64,000 nucleotides of DNA from Proteiniphilum sp. UBA5384 (GTDB lineage Bacteria; Bacteroidota; Bacteroidia; Bacteroidales; Dysgonomonadaceae). Made by a program: the position numbers and the translations under genes. The notes beneath the pieces are model-generated. The model was given only the letters and a program-made list of their open reading frames with translations, did no database searches and had not been told where the DNA came from. The stretch is from assembly GCF_002410825.1 (NCBI RefSeq), contig NZ_DHOS01000001.1:174574-238573 (forward strand), read 5' to 3'. Positions 54,482 through 63,717 of this stretch are shown here, in pieces (the stretch's first letter is position 1; the number at the start of each line of letters is the position of its first letter).

Positions 54482-55138
54482 ATGAAAATGTATAATTATT
54501 TTATAGCATTGGCTCTTATTTTAGCGGTATCCGCATGTGGTGGAAAAAGTTCAGGAAATAAAACGGAAGCATCCGCGGCTAAGGAAGTGGCAGTTGCCGA
54601 AGGGCAGGACCTGGTTGTTGATCTGAGTGCTTCAACCATTAACTGGAAAGGATTTAAACCCGGCGGTAGTCATTATGGTGTCTTGAGTCTCAAATCAGGT
54701 GAACTGTATATCGATGGCGGCGAGCTGAAATCAGGTACATTCGTGATTGATATGAATTCTATTAACGTAGAAGATCTTGAAGCCGGAAAAGGAAAAGAAC
54801 AGTTGGAAGGACATCTGAAGAGCGCGGACTTTTTTGATGTGGAAAAATATCCGGAAGGAAAGTTTACCATTACCGGTGTTGAAGAACTTTCGGGAAGTGA
54901 GTATACGCATAAGATTAGCGGTAATCTGGAATTGAAAGAAGCGGTAAAGAATATCTCTTTTGACGCGACAATCTCTAAAGATGGTGATACTTATACCGCT
55001 AAGACAGCGACATTCACAATCGACCGTACACAATGGGGCGTAAACTACGGTTCAAAAAATATCTTTAAAGACCTGAAGGATGCCTTTATCAACGACGACA
55101 TGGAAATAACCATAACGTTGGTTGCGAAAAATGCGTAA
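54482..55138 (+). CDS. YceI-family lipoprotein
   Basis: A 218-residue lipoprotein; the signal (IALALILAVSAC) ends at C20. Residues about 45-216 form the YceI lipocalin-like barrel, with STINWKGFKPGGSHYGVLSL at the start, LEGHLKSADFFDVEKYP in the middle and FTIDRTQWGVNYGS near the end. YceI proteins bind polyprenoid-type lipids; the physiological ligand here is unknown. A weak -7-like box, GATCTTTG, lies at 54443-54450. It is 20 bp ahead of the dioxygenase gene. Confidence 0.92.
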   Translation: MKMYNYFIALALILAVSACGGKSSGNKTEASAAKEVAVAEGQDLVVDLSASTINWKGFKPGGSHYGVLSLKSGELYIDGGELKSGTFVIDMNSINVEDLEAGKGKEQLEGHLKSADFFDVEKYPEGKFTITGVEELSGSEYTHKISGNLELKEAVKNISFDATISKDGDTYTAKTATFTIDRTQWGVNYGSKNIFKDLKDAFINDDMEITITLVAKNA

Positions 55139-55158
55139 TCAGGCGATGAAAAATCCGG

Positions 55159-55992
55159 ATGATGAATAATCTGAGAAATCTTGTGGATAAAACGAAAAGT
55201 ACACCGGCCATGCCGGTGCTTTTTGTTGGTCATGGTAGTCCGATGAATGCGATAGAGGATAATCTTTTCTCCAGGAAATGGAAGCAAATAGGAGAAGAGC
55301 TGCCCCGCCCATCCACCATCCTCTGTATTTCGGCTCATTGGGAAACAAACGGCACTTTTGTTACGGCTATGCCCTATCCGGAAACCATTCATGATTTCGG
55401 TGGATTTCCATGTGAACTGTTTAAAGTGCAGTATCCTGCTCCCGGCAATCCGGCATTGGCGGCGAGCATACAGGAGGAAATAAAACAGTATCCTGTGGAA
55501 CTGAATACCGACTGGGGACTGGATCATGGAAGCTGGAGTATATTGCGGCATATCTACCCCGCAGCCGATATACCCGTATTGGAATTGAGTATTGATTACA
55601 CCCGGGGAATGCAATACCATTACGATCTGGCAAAAGAACTGGCCTTTCTGCGCAGAAGGGGAGTACTTATTGTAGGCAGTGGTAATATGGTGCATAACCT
55701 GCGGTTAATCCACATGAAATCCATAGAAGGATTCAACGAACCTTACGGGTATGACTGGGCTTTGGAGATGAACGATGTTTTTAAAAGAAAAATCCGATCT
55801 GCCGATCATCAGGCGCTGATTGATTATCCGTCGCTAAGCAAGGCCGCGAAGCTTGCCATCCCAACTCCCGATCACTACATCCCCCTGCTCTACGCGCTAT
55901 CCTTGCAGGAGAAGAAAGACGATATCGAGTTTTTTAACGATCAGGCCTTAGCCGGCTCACTGACAATGACATCGGTTATTATCAGGCAGTAG
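55159..55992 (+). CDS. DODA-type extradiol aromatic-ring-opening dioxygenase (YgiD-like)
   Basis: A 277-residue LigB-family enzyme. The metal and active-site motifs are VGHGSPMNAIED, ISAHWET, the conserved HDFGGFP, LDHGSWSILRHIYP and GSGNMVHNLR. Bacterial YgiD enzymes open the catechol ring of L-DOPA at 4,5. Whether the substrate here is DOPA or another catechol is unknown. Probably co-transcribed with yceI. Confidence 0.92.
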   Translation: MMNNLRNLVDKTKSTPAMPVLFVGHGSPMNAIEDNLFSRKWKQIGEELPRPSTILCISAHWETNGTFVTAMPYPETIHDFGGFPCELFKVQYPAPGNPALAASIQEEIKQYPVELNTDWGLDHGSWSILRHIYPAADIPVLELSIDYTRGMQYHYDLAKELAFLRRRGVLIVGSGNMVHNLRLIHMKSIEGFNEPYGYDWALEMNDVFKRKIRSADHQALIDYPSLSKAAKLAIPTPDHYIPLLYALSLQEKKDDIEFFNDQALAGSLTMTSVIIRQ

Positions 55993-55993
55993 G

Positions 55994-56244
55994 ATACGTT
56001 GGGAAGATGTGGACGAAGATATGTCGCTGAACAGCTTTCTCTACGATGATCCGAACCTGTAGGAGTTGCAAGGATTTTCCGCAAACATCCTGAACTGAAT
56101 GTGTCGGCAATTGCTCGGCGCCTAGGAGTGAAACAAAGCTTTTTGGCTGCTTATATAAGCGGAAATGAAAAATCTTCAAAAGAACGGGAGAAGGAAATTA
56201 TAAATGCTGTGAAGCAGGTAGGTCAAGAATTGATTGATGCCTGA
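55994..56244 (+). pseudogene. Degraded small HTH protein (DUF2442-like tail)
   Basis: One frame reads IRWEDVDEDMSLNSFLYDDP then stops at 56060; a second frame from 56065 reads VARIFRKHPELNVSAIARRL, GVKQSFLAAYISGNEKS and KEREKEIINAVKQVGQELID to a stop at 56242. The second half is a clear HTH of the kind found behind DUF2442 domains in toxin-antitoxin-like genes. The front is missing and the frame is broken, so I call it a remnant. The DUF2442 link is from memory and uncertain. Confidence 0.55.
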
Positions 56245-56289
56245 GTCAAGTTTAACATCGAAAACTGAGATCTTAGAAAGTAAATAAAA

Positions 56290-56333
56290 TTAAGGTGATC
56301 AATGCAGGTCTACCCTGCAACTGATCACCTTAA
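56290..56333. terminator. Long two-part hairpin, likely bidirectional terminator
   Basis: Perfect 12-bp arms TTAAGGTGATCA (56290-56301) and TGATCACCTTAA (56322-56333) enclose a second stem, TGCAGG/CCTGCA. It stands between a plus-strand remnant and the convergent minus-strand gene ending at 56368. No strong T run is present, so a repeat or processing element is also possible. Confidence 0.6.
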
Positions 56334-56367
56334 TAGTTAAAATATGACTCTCTTGTTTCTTCTACTA

Positions 56368-57216
56368 TTAGAAAGTCGCTTGGATCATCACAGGAAAATG
56401 ATCGGAATAAAAACGTCCATATTGACTATCTGTTAAAACTCCATATTTTTCGACCGTTACATCTTTCGACACAAAGATATAATCTATTCGATCTTTCATC
56501 GGAGCATCGATTTGATATCCTGTAAATGTTCCTTCCGGACCGTAAGGCGGTTCTTTGGTTACTTTTCTTGAATCAGTAAGAAAGCCATCATGATAAATGA
56601 TCTGGATGGGTTCATCTTCGGGTGCGGCATTAAAATCTCCTGTACAGAAGAATGTCCCTTTGCCTACAATAGCTTTCATTTTGGATAGTAGGAGTTTAGA
56701 CGATTCTCTTCGGGCGATTTTTCCCTGGTGGTCATAGTGGGAATTGAAAAAATAAAATTCTTTACCGCTTACGGTATCTTTAAATTTAGCCCATGAACAA
56801 ATCCGATTACAACATTCAGCATCCCATCCCTTACCGGGAACATCGGGAGTTTCGGAATACCAGAAATCCCCTTTATCCAATACCTCAAAGCGTTCCTTAT
56901 TATAGAAGATCGCCGAATGTTCACCGGCATCTTCACCGTCATCACGACCTTTTCCTACATAAGCATATTTTCCTGTTTCAAGAATACCGTCCAATTGGTG
57001 CTTGAATCCTTCCTGTGTTCCAAAAACATCCCATCCATGAAACATCACCAGAGACTTTACCATTTCTTTTCGATGTTTCCATGCGTTCTCACCATCATTT
57101 GGAGTGTCCATTCGCAGATTGAATGTAGCCACTCGCATTTTACATTTTTCTTTTGCATTTATAGGAAGTGTAACTCCCAGCAAACATACGATTAAAAGAA
57201 TCCATTTTGTTTTCAT
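56368..57216 (-). CDS. Secreted endonuclease/exonuclease/phosphatase-family hydrolase
   Basis: A 282-residue protein with a signal peptide (LIVCLLGVTLPINA). The EEP catalytic set is complete: RVATFNLRM, TQEGF (metal Glu), NSHYDHQG, TGDFNAAPED, RIDYIFVS and the terminal SDHFPV. It cleaves phosphodiesters or phosphomonoesters outside the cytoplasm; nucleic acid, sphingomyelin or inositol phosphates are all possible substrates. It is 17 bp after the susD gene and belongs to that operon. Confidence 0.92.
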   Translation of the reverse strand: MKTKWILLIVCLLGVTLPINAKEKCKMRVATFNLRMDTPNDGENAWKHRKEMVKSLVMFHGWDVFGTQEGFKHQLDGILETGKYAYVGKGRDDGEDAGEHSAIFYNKERFEVLDKGDFWYSETPDVPGKGWDAECCNRICSWAKFKDTVSGKEFYFFNSHYDHQGKIARRESSKLLLSKMKAIVGKGTFFCTGDFNAAPEDEPIQIIYHDGFLTDSRKVTKEPPYGPEGTFTGYQIDAPMKDRIDYIFVSKDVTVEKYGVLTDSQYGRFYSDHFPVMIQATF

Positions 57217-57233
57217 TTTTCTATTGTTATTAA

Positions 57234-59072
57234 TTAATTTCCGTCATTTGATGCGCCCTCTTCCCATCCTTTATTTTGCACAATGTTGGTGTTCTTCACC
57301 ATAACCAAAGATGGAATTGGGTAAAGATACTGTTTTTCTCCGAATACGCGTTTATGGTCATTTGGGGTGTCCCATGTCAGATAATATCCGGCAGAAGGAT
57401 TTCCGGGTTCAACCTCTTTTACCCTTTGTAATACATTGGTTCCCTGAATTTGAATGGTTGCACAGGTTTTCCCTACTGTATCCCAATCCAATTTTTCTTT
57501 TGCAGCCGCCAGGTTGGCATCGGTGTCATAAAACAACACGTCGTAGGTTCCATCCCGATCCAGGTCAATTGCTTCATTCAGTTTCGGGAAATACATGCCA
57601 TCCCAGCTTTTTAACAGTAAGTAACCACATTTCCAACGACGAATATCGTCAAAACGAAATCCTTCAAGACAGAGTTCAATAGCACGTTCCCTCCTTATTT
57701 CGAGTAGTACCGGATCTGAAATGGAGGGGAAATAAGTTTCCTGAAAATAGGAATCCACGACAGTTGGTTTTGTTGTGAGTCCACCTGTAATTCCGGCTCT
57801 GGCACGCAATGCACCCACCGTTAACACCCAATCGGCATCGGTCAGGGTTCCCAATTCGGTCTTTGCTTCGGCATAATTCAGCAGAACCTCGGCATAACGA
57901 AAAAGAGGGATTGCATTGGTGTTCAAAGCAGCATTATCGTACTTAGGATCATCGAGACATAATTTCAATGGCTGATACCCGGTTCTGACGTATCCCATAA
58001 AATTGGGTGCAGTAGCTATGCCATTGCGTGTATATCCAGGTGTGCGGATGGTTTGGGCAAGACGGGCGTCACGATTTTGACATTCTTCATAAAATACCTC
58101 TGTTTCCCAACCGTTTCGTGAAGTATAGGGTGTGCCGTCCGTTTGAAGATAGGTGTTGATGAATGTACGTGTCATGCTGAACCGGTTGCCATAGGTGGGA
58201 GAAGTCCATTTCCAATTTGCGTGGTGTAAAACGCCCAAATCCGCACTAGAATTCACCGCCAATAGTACTTCGTCGGTCACAGGATCGTCGCTTGTAAACA
58301 GGGCCCTGTACGATTTGCTTGTTCCGGCCGCAGTATAGAGTGTTTTTCCGGAATTATCTATCACGTATTCAGCCTTATCCACTGCTCTCTCCAACCATTC
58401 GTCGGCTGATGTGGACAGGTTTAAATGATGATATTTTCTAAATGTTCCTTCAAACAGGCAGACACGCGAGGCAAAAGCATAAGCAACCCATTTTGTTACC
58501 ATACTTCCTGAGGCATCTGTTAGCATAGTGATATTGTTACAAGCAAATTCAAGATCTTCAAAAACCTTTTCCATTACCACCTCCCGGGAATCACGGGGAG
58601 CATACAATTTTTCATCGTCCACATCAAGTGTTTTGTCAATCCACGGAACATCACCAAATCGTTTCACCATATCATAATAGAAATATGCCCTGAAAAAACG
58701 GGCAATTCCAATGTAATGATTACGTACCGATTCTTCCACCCGTTCGTCGGTACAATTCTCTATGAAATAATTGATATTTCGAAGATTGCTCCACGACCAT
58801 CCACCGGCATTTGTTTCACTATATGCATTTTTTACCTGGAAATCAGGAAGATTATTGATTGCGCCGAAATCAACCAGATTAATTTCCATTTGACTGGCAT
58901 CGCTTCCCGATGGGAATAACTTTTCATAAAACGAATATACATAGGTTTTCAACCCTGCTTCGGAACTCATAATCGCACCTTTGGTAACCGAAGCTTTAGG
59001 TTCTTCATACAAATCACAAGAAGTAAGGTATAGGGCTGAAAGAAAAATAAACAAATAATGTATTTTTTTCAT
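57234..59072 (-). CDS. SusD/RagB-family surface lipoprotein (second locus)
   Basis: A 612-residue lipoprotein; the signal (IFLSALYLTSC) ends at C20 and is followed by DLYEEPKAS. Motifs include HYIGIARFFRAYFYYDMVKRF in the N-terminal TPR region, LFRYAEVLLNYAEAK and RRERAIELCLEGFRFDDIRR. It binds the substrate of the SusC upstream (12 bp away). It is about 140 residues longer than the SusD of the first locus, so the two should recognise different ligands. Confidence 0.94.
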   Translation of the reverse strand: MKKIHYLFIFLSALYLTSCDLYEEPKASVTKGAIMSSEAGLKTYVYSFYEKLFPSGSDASQMEINLVDFGAINNLPDFQVKNAYSETNAGGWSWSNLRNINYFIENCTDERVEESVRNHYIGIARFFRAYFYYDMVKRFGDVPWIDKTLDVDDEKLYAPRDSREVVMEKVFEDLEFACNNITMLTDASGSMVTKWVAYAFASRVCLFEGTFRKYHHLNLSTSADEWLERAVDKAEYVIDNSGKTLYTAAGTSKSYRALFTSDDPVTDEVLLAVNSSADLGVLHHANWKWTSPTYGNRFSMTRTFINTYLQTDGTPYTSRNGWETEVFYEECQNRDARLAQTIRTPGYTRNGIATAPNFMGYVRTGYQPLKLCLDDPKYDNAALNTNAIPLFRYAEVLLNYAEAKTELGTLTDADWVLTVGALRARAGITGGLTTKPTVVDSYFQETYFPSISDPVLLEIRRERAIELCLEGFRFDDIRRWKCGYLLLKSWDGMYFPKLNEAIDLDRDGTYDVLFYDTDANLAAAKEKLDWDTVGKTCATIQIQGTNVLQRVKEVEPGNPSAGYYLTWDTPNDHKRVFGEKQYLYPIPSLVMVKNTNIVQNKGWEEGASNDGN

Positions 59073-59084
59073 TACATCTATATT

Positions 59085-62000
59085 TTAGAATGTTATTGAT
59101 AATCCGAGTGTCAAATTTTTCATCAGTGGATAGGTGTAATTGTCTCCACTGGTTCCACTGGTCAAGTCGGGATCGGAGCCCGAAAACGTGTTTGCTACGT
59201 CCCAATCTTTGGTTCGCTTATATAACGGTGACCAACTCCATAGATTTTCTCCGCTTACATATACACGTACGTTTTGCATGCCGGCCCTTTTTATCAGGTG
59301 TTGAGGAATTGTATATCCTACCTGTATGTTTTTCAGCCGGATATAGGCAATATTCTGCAAATATCTGTCAGAAATTGTTTCGCGCAATGAAGGGGTATAT
59401 CCGGCATAGCGTGGAAGATAAGCATTGGGATTATCTTCTGTCCAGTAATTTCCCAAGTGCCATTTAGGGAGTGGGTTGTACGGGCGATTGTATTGTCCCC
59501 AGAAACCCGATTCGTTGCTTGGGAACCAATTTTGTTTTCCAACACCCTGAAAGAATGCCGAGAAAAAGAAATTATTCCAGTCCCCGCTTAAGGTGAAGCT
59601 ATAGATATAGCGTGGTTCTTCATTACCGAGAATGACCTGATCGCCGGGGTTGTCGACCGTCTTGTCGCCGTAATCTATTTTTCCGTTGCCGTTCACATCC
59701 ACAAACCTGATATCGCCGGGATAAGTGGTTCCATTAGCCGAAGTCTTGATAATAGTATTCACGTAACCTTTTATCTCTTCTTCCGATTGGAAAAATCCAT
59801 CGGTGCGGTATCCCCAAATTTCACCTACCGTTTGTCCTTCATAATAATCGTCCAGACTCCTGGTCGCATTGTTGTATTTGTCTATTTTTGATTTGTAATC
59901 TGCTAAAGTACCCCGTATTTCATAGTTGAAGGGTTTCTCGGCTAATGTAAACTTGTTGTTGTAGCTAAGGGACAATTCCCACCCCCTTGTAGTCATATCG
60001 GCATAATTTCCTTTGGGCGAATCTGCACCAAAAACATCGGGCAGGGTGACTCCTTTTGTATACATATCCTTGGTCTTGCGCACATAATAATCGCCGGTCA
60101 GCCTCAACTTCCCGCCAAGGAATCCCATGTCAACCCCTATATCCGTAGTGGTTGCCGTTTCCCAGGTAAGGGACCGCGGAATAACATCGGGAGCACTTGT
60201 GTATTTATTCTTGGCACCATTTACAATATAACCTGCAGTTTCAATAGACAAGAGCTCCATATAGTTGTAAGACGATACATTTCCATTGCCCAACGAGCCA
60301 TAAGAACCACGCAGTTTTATATCCGAAATGAAATTTTCGTTTACATGCCAGAAAGACTCTTCCGAAATTCGCCATCCGAGTGACAATGAGGGGAAAAATG
60401 CCCATTCTTCATTCTCCGGAAATTTGGAAGAACCATCATAACGACCGTTCAATTCGGCTAAGTACCGATCTTTGAAAGCATAATTCAAACGAAAAAATGC
60501 ACCTGCTATCTTCCACTTTTCCCAACCGGCCGATGTGGTGATAGCATCACCAAGGGCAAGGTTTATACTTTCGGAATCGGGAAACAACAACCCATTTCGT
60601 TGCACGTAAGTGCTTTCATATTTCGACGTTTCGTAATTATACCCAATCATCCCTTTAAAATAATGTGCATCGTTGAAAGTGTCTTCGTATTCGGCGTAAA
60701 GGTTGGTAGCCGTATATAGCGTATTGCGAATGCTCTTTTTGTAATCGTTATATTTCTCGCTCAGAAGAACTGTAACTCCCTCTTTCACACTATAGGGTAC
60801 GGGCACGCGGCGTTGCGCTTCGTTGTTGTCGTAATTTCGAAATGTGAAATCTCCATTTACACGCAGCTTGTTATTCAGGAACATAGCTGAAAAACCGGTG
60901 GTGTTTTTCAACACTTTTTTGTGTGTATCAATCCCGTTTTTTCCATAAATGAAATCTCCAACCGTGTATGCTGCAGACATGGTCAATGAACCGTCGGGAT
61001 TGAAGATAGGCGATGTTGGATGCCCTTCATCTGCAATATTTCTCCAAATTGAACCTCCTTCCCCCACATTTAGAGGATTGTGATAAGTCATGTTTGAAAA
61101 CTCCATATTGTTTGTTATACGTAGCCAGTTCGTCAATTGGAGAGACCCTTTGGCCCGGATATTCAACATATCATAATCATCTGAATTGTATCGGAACAAT
61201 CCATCATATCCATAGTATCGCCCGGAGATATAAAAATCGGCTTTTTCCGATCCACCCGAAATGGTCATATTGTGATCCTGTGCAAAGGTTCGATTCTTAT
61301 ACAACATGTCATAATAATCTACATTACCATAATAAGTATATGTTCCGTCCGGCTCAACTACAATATCGTCAGTTATTCCTTGCTCTCGGCGCTTTCTGAA
61401 ATTATCTAACCATGCATCGGAATACAGCTGACTTTTATTGATTTTGTTGGGTAACGAAGAATAGTTGTTCCACCCATAGTAGGCTTCACGAAAATGCTCT
61501 GCGTACAGCAAACCGTCGGAGACGAAATCGGGTACGGCTGTTGGTTTCTGTGACGAAACATTTCCTGTATAGTTAATGCTAACCTTCCCTTTCTCCGGAT
61601 CTTTTGTTGTAATCAGTACCACTCCAAACGATCCTCTGGCTCCATAAATAGCCGCGGAAGCAGCATCTTTTAATACCGATACACTTGCAATATCATTCGG
61701 GTTTAATAAAGCAGGATCTCCTTCCACACCATCGATAAGTACCAGCGCGCTACCTCCCTGACCGATAGATGTTTTACCGCGAATATTGTACCCTGCGCTT
61801 CGGGTGGGCTTTCCATCATCAAGTGATATATTCAGGTTGGGAATGGTTCCCTGCAATGCCTGAGTAACATTGGCAACAGAGCGATTTTCAAAAACTTCAC
61901 TTGTAACCTGATCAACAGCTCCCGTTAAATTCACTTTCTTTTGCGTGCCATATCCCACAACCACAAGTTCTTCCAGACTTTTTGAGTCTTCCTGTAAAAT

Positions 62001-62546
62001 GAAATCCACTACGTTTTTTCCGGTAGTGGCAAGCTCCTGTGTCAAATAACCGATATAAGAAACCTGTAGCATGGCGTCTTTGGAAACGGGTAGCGAGAAC
62101 CGGCCTTCAATATCCGTCACAGTGCCATTAGTAGTCCCTTTTTCTACAACATTGGCACCAATAACAGGGTCGCCGTGTTCATCCAGTACTTTTCCATTTA
62201 CCGTCCGCCGCTCCGGTTGGTTGGTATTTGCTGACGCTTCTAAGCTTTTTCTTGTCAGGATTATCTGCTTTCCCTGCATTTCGTAGTTAATTCCTTTACT
62301 GTTCAATAAAGAAGACAATATCGTCTCAATGGGCTGATTCTGTTCGTTCACCGAGATCCGCACGTTGTCGTTTATTTCGGTATTGTCATACATAAATGTA
62401 TAAGAATAGTTTTTCTCAATATATGAGAAGAAATCTTTCAAAATTACATTATTCATTTCAATATTAATGCGTTGTAGATTGTCTGTTTGCGCATTTGTCA
62501 GGAAGGAGAATAACAAAAAGGATAATAATAAGATTTTTTTATACAT
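59085..62546 (-). CDS. SusC-family TonB-dependent receptor with STN domain (second locus)
   Basis: An 1153-residue outer-membrane transporter. A signal peptide (LSFLLFSFLTNAQ) leads to an STN domain at about 22-92, then a carboxypeptidase-regulatory-like domain (KVLDEHGDPVIGANVVEKGT), a plug with VLKDAASAAIYGARGSFGV, and the barrel ending TLGLSITF. A calcium-loop-like DVNGNGKIDYGDK lies near residue 965, common in SusC proteins. With the FecR and sigma genes just upstream it forms a regulated uptake unit. Confidence 0.95.
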   Translation of the reverse strand: MYKKILLLSFLLFSFLTNAQTDNLQRINIEMNNVILKDFFSYIEKNYSYTFMYDNTEINDNVRISVNEQNQPIETILSSLLNSKGINYEMQGKQIILTRKSLEASANTNQPERRTVNGKVLDEHGDPVIGANVVEKGTTNGTVTDIEGRFSLPVSKDAMLQVSYIGYLTQELATTGKNVVDFILQEDSKSLEELVVVGYGTQKKVNLTGAVDQVTSEVFENRSVANVTQALQGTIPNLNISLDDGKPTRSAGYNIRGKTSIGQGGSALVLIDGVEGDPALLNPNDIASVSVLKDAASAAIYGARGSFGVVLITTKDPEKGKVSINYTGNVSSQKPTAVPDFVSDGLLYAEHFREAYYGWNNYSSLPNKINKSQLYSDAWLDNFRKRREQGITDDIVVEPDGTYTYYGNVDYYDMLYKNRTFAQDHNMTISGGSEKADFYISGRYYGYDGLFRYNSDDYDMLNIRAKGSLQLTNWLRITNNMEFSNMTYHNPLNVGEGGSIWRNIADEGHPTSPIFNPDGSLTMSAAYTVGDFIYGKNGIDTHKKVLKNTTGFSAMFLNNKLRVNGDFTFRNYDNNEAQRRVPVPYSVKEGVTVLLSEKYNDYKKSIRNTLYTATNLYAEYEDTFNDAHYFKGMIGYNYETSKYESTYVQRNGLLFPDSESINLALGDAITTSAGWEKWKIAGAFFRLNYAFKDRYLAELNGRYDGSSKFPENEEWAFFPSLSLGWRISEESFWHVNENFISDIKLRGSYGSLGNGNVSSYNYMELLSIETAGYIVNGAKNKYTSAPDVIPRSLTWETATTTDIGVDMGFLGGKLRLTGDYYVRKTKDMYTKGVTLPDVFGADSPKGNYADMTTRGWELSLSYNNKFTLAEKPFNYEIRGTLADYKSKIDKYNNATRSLDDYYEGQTVGEIWGYRTDGFFQSEEEIKGYVNTIIKTSANGTTYPGDIRFVDVNGNGKIDYGDKTVDNPGDQVILGNEEPRYIYSFTLSGDWNNFFFSAFFQGVGKQNWFPSNESGFWGQYNRPYNPLPKWHLGNYWTEDNPNAYLPRYAGYTPSLRETISDRYLQNIAYIRLKNIQVGYTIPQHLIKRAGMQNVRVYVSGENLWSWSPLYKRTKDWDVANTFSGSDPDLTSGTSGDNYTYPLMKNLTLGLSITF

Positions 62547-62670
62547 GATAAATTAAGATTTAGTTAGATAAATTCTTTACCTGAATTTGTAACTCCAAAT
62601 AATAAAAATCATAATCCATTCATCGATGGATAATGATCGATAAAACTAAGTGAGATATGAGTAAGTTGTT
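62547..62670. other. Gap between fecR and susC with a small hairpin
   Basis: The 124-bp gap has TCCAT-TCATCG-ATGGA near 62615-62632 and AT-rich sequence. No exact -7 box of the housekeeping type is visible, which suits control by the ECF factor. Confidence 0.35.
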
Positions 62671-63648
62671 TCATTTCAATTGGATATACACCTCCTTTCC
62701 TTCTATCTTATATGTTATTGGTGTCATTCTATTCATCAGATCCAGAAATTCTCTCATTGATTCTGTTTTTACCACAAAGGTGTAGTGTGGGCGTGAGGTT
62801 ACATTTTCAAGGGTAATGTTCACTCCATACCAACGTTCCAGTTTTTTTACGACTTCATAGATATCATTATTGTAAACCTTCAAAATGTTTTTTGTCCATA
62901 ATTTGGTTGTTTCTACATCGTCGGCAACAACGCGGTATTTCAAGTCTGATTTGGTGATTTCAGCCATCTGGTTGGGACGAAGATCTGTCAGTACCACTCC
63001 ATTTGATTGATTTATAAGTGATACGTGCCCTTTTTCGAGTGATACAGATATAACCTTGTCGGATTCATATGCAGAAACATTGAAGCTGGTACCATGTACC
63101 TGTACACTAATCTCTCCCGACTGGACGATAAAAAGTTTGTGGGGGTTTTTCTTCACATCGAAAAAGGCTTCACCTTGTAGACTGATCAAACGTTGGTGTG
63201 GATGTGCATAATAGGTGAGTGTGGAACCGGAGTTCAGCCATACCCGGGATGAATCGGGAAGCGTAAGCTGTGTTTTTTCACCTAAAGGGGCAAACGCAGT
63301 AAATTGTATGGATTGGTGTTCTGTTCGGTTTATTAAGAAAGAAAGACTTATACCTAATATTAATGCGATACTGGCGGCAATACCGGTAATTTTTAGTACT
63401 GTATGTTTTGTATACAAGGTGGCCGCTGTCGGAAAATCAATCTTCTTTTGGATCTTTGCCCAAACTTGCTCTTTATCCGGTAATTTGTTTGTAGGTGACG
63501 CTTTCAAGAATTTCCACTCTTTTTCCAAAGAATAAAAAATGGCGCGATGACGGGGATTGTCTTCAAGCCACGCTTCCAATTTCATTTTTTCCGACGTTGA
63601 GATCTCTCCCTTTAAAAACGCTGCAATTTGTTCGTAAGGTATTTCCAT
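62671..63648 (-). CDS. FecR-family anti-sigma factor (second locus)
   Basis: A 325-residue single-pass protein. The cytoplasmic part (YEQIAAFLKGEISTSEKMKL) is about 80 residues, a transmembrane helix lies at about 85-107 (ITGIAASIALILGISLSFLI), and the FecR domain has LPDSSRVWLNSGSTL and GEAFFDVKKNPHKLFIV. A DUF4974 domain ends the protein. It lies between the sigma gene and susC, the usual order. Confidence 0.94.
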   Translation of the reverse strand: MEIPYEQIAAFLKGEISTSEKMKLEAWLEDNPRHRAIFYSLEKEWKFLKASPTNKLPDKEQVWAKIQKKIDFPTAATLYTKHTVLKITGIAASIALILGISLSFLINRTEHQSIQFTAFAPLGEKTQLTLPDSSRVWLNSGSTLTYYAHPHQRLISLQGEAFFDVKKNPHKLFIVQSGEISVQVHGTSFNVSAYESDKVISVSLEKGHVSLINQSNGVVLTDLRPNQMAEITKSDLKYRVVADDVETTKLWTKNILKVYNNDIYEVVKKLERWYGVNITLENVTSRPHYTFVVKTESMREFLDLMNRMTPITYKIEGKEVYIQLK

Positions 63649-63717
63649 TTATTTTAGTCATGTTTATAAATAGACCCGCCGAAAAGAAAATACCCTGAAA
63701 GGAAATTGATAAATTAT

